A stretch of DNA of 5,383 nucleotides from Boseongicola sp. (GTDB taxonomy: Bacteria; Pseudomonadota; Alphaproteobacteria; Rhodobacterales; Rhodobacteraceae): NCBI GenBank assembly GCA_013042895.1, contig JABDPD010000041.1:1-5383 (forward strand). Reading direction: 5' to 3'. The translations under genes were made by a program, and so were the position numbers. The notes below the pieces were generated by a model. The model had not been told where the DNA came from, searched no databases, and saw nothing but the letters and a program-made list of their open reading frames with translations. Of the stretch, positions 5,209 to 5,383 are shown one piece after another. Every line of letters begins with the position of its first letter. Position 1 is the first letter of the stretch.

Positions 5209-5383
5209 GCGCTGTCGAAGATATTCAGATTGCTTCGGAAGACCGTCTGCGGGCGGATCTTTACAACTTTCTGGGGCTAATGCTGTCCGCACCGCCTGAT
5301 CAGTTGCTTTTGGACCAATGTGTCAATTTGACCGGCGATGAAAGCGAACTGGGTAGAGCAATCGCGGGTCTTTCAAGGGTTGC
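5205..5383 (+). CDS. TorD/DmsD-family molecular chaperone (C-terminus cut by window edge)
   Basis: 59 codons are visible from a GTG start at 5205, with GAGGA 6 bases upstream. The start RADLYNFLGLMLSAPPDQLLL (residues 16-36) followed by LTGDESELGRAIAGL (43-57) is the typical first helical pair of TorD-like chaperones. Such proteins are all-alpha, about 200 residues, and bind the twin-arginine signal or apo-form of molybdoenzymes in the cytoplasm until cofactor is inserted. The position after DUF3305-DUF3306 indicates the branch dedicated to formate dehydrogenase, whose genes would follow to the right. Substrate identity cannot be proven from the visible part. Confidence 0.87.
   Translation, partial: MSAVEDIQIASEDRLRADLYNFLGLMLSAPPDQLLLDQCVNLTGDESELGRAIAGLSRV

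Noticed and set aside
4311..5292. Long minus-strand open frames (193 and 179 residues) opposite DUF3305, DUF3306 and the TorD-like gene
   Set aside because: They are mirror frames of conserved coding sequence, with low-complexity Ser/Ala/Arg or mixed content and no family resemblance.
1..5383. tRNA, rRNA, CRISPR, insertion sequence or attachment-site signatures
   Set aside because: No cloverleaf, spaced repeats, transposase fragments or terminal inverted repeats were seen on either strand.

Overview
The window looks like chromosomal DNA from an alphaproteobacterium, most likely a marine Rhodobacterales (Roseobacter-type) species. The basis is moderate GC, protein resemblance recalled from memory, and gene order; no database search was possible. 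It holds seven protein genes, two of them cut by the window edges. I see no RNA genes, mobile elements or CRISPR.

Left block (1-953, minus strand): a small DUF6494-type protein is followed with zero spacing by an Mrp/ApbC-type Fe-S cluster carrier ATPase, whose C-terminus lies off the left edge. A 94-base gap (954-1047) separates this pair from a divergent, plus-strand gene for a periplasmic mono-heme cytochrome c. The cytochrome's N-terminal half looks like an internally shortened tungstate/molybdate-type periplasmic binding protein. This gene runs head-on into the next one: the two stop codons are 11 bases apart, with a hairpin over the junction.

Central block (1785-3731, minus strand): a 648-residue cytoplasmic iron-sulfur protein. 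It has an HdrA-like N-terminal cysteine set, two separate double ferredoxin modules and a C-terminal pair of CxxC motifs. Its start faces a 317-base divergent intergenic region (3732-4048) that contains a perfect 10-bp inverted repeat (18 bp imperfect) and, further right, an 8-bp hairpin just before a Shine-Dalgarno site.

Right block (4049-5383, plus strand): DUF3305, DUF3306 and a TorD-family chaperone, joined by 4-base stop/start overlaps and using TTG, TTG and GTG starts. In many proteobacteria this set, with the large 4Fe-4S protein, lies directly upstream of a twin-arginine-exported molybdenum/tungsten formate dehydrogenase (small Tat-signal subunit, alpha, beta, gamma). The enzyme genes would lie beyond the right edge, so the formate dehydrogenase assignment is inference. 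Working model: TorD-like chaperone, DUF3305/DUF3306 and the polyferredoxin help mature the enzyme in the cytoplasm, Mrp supplies Fe-S clusters, and the cytochrome c handles electrons (or an oxyanion) in the periplasm.
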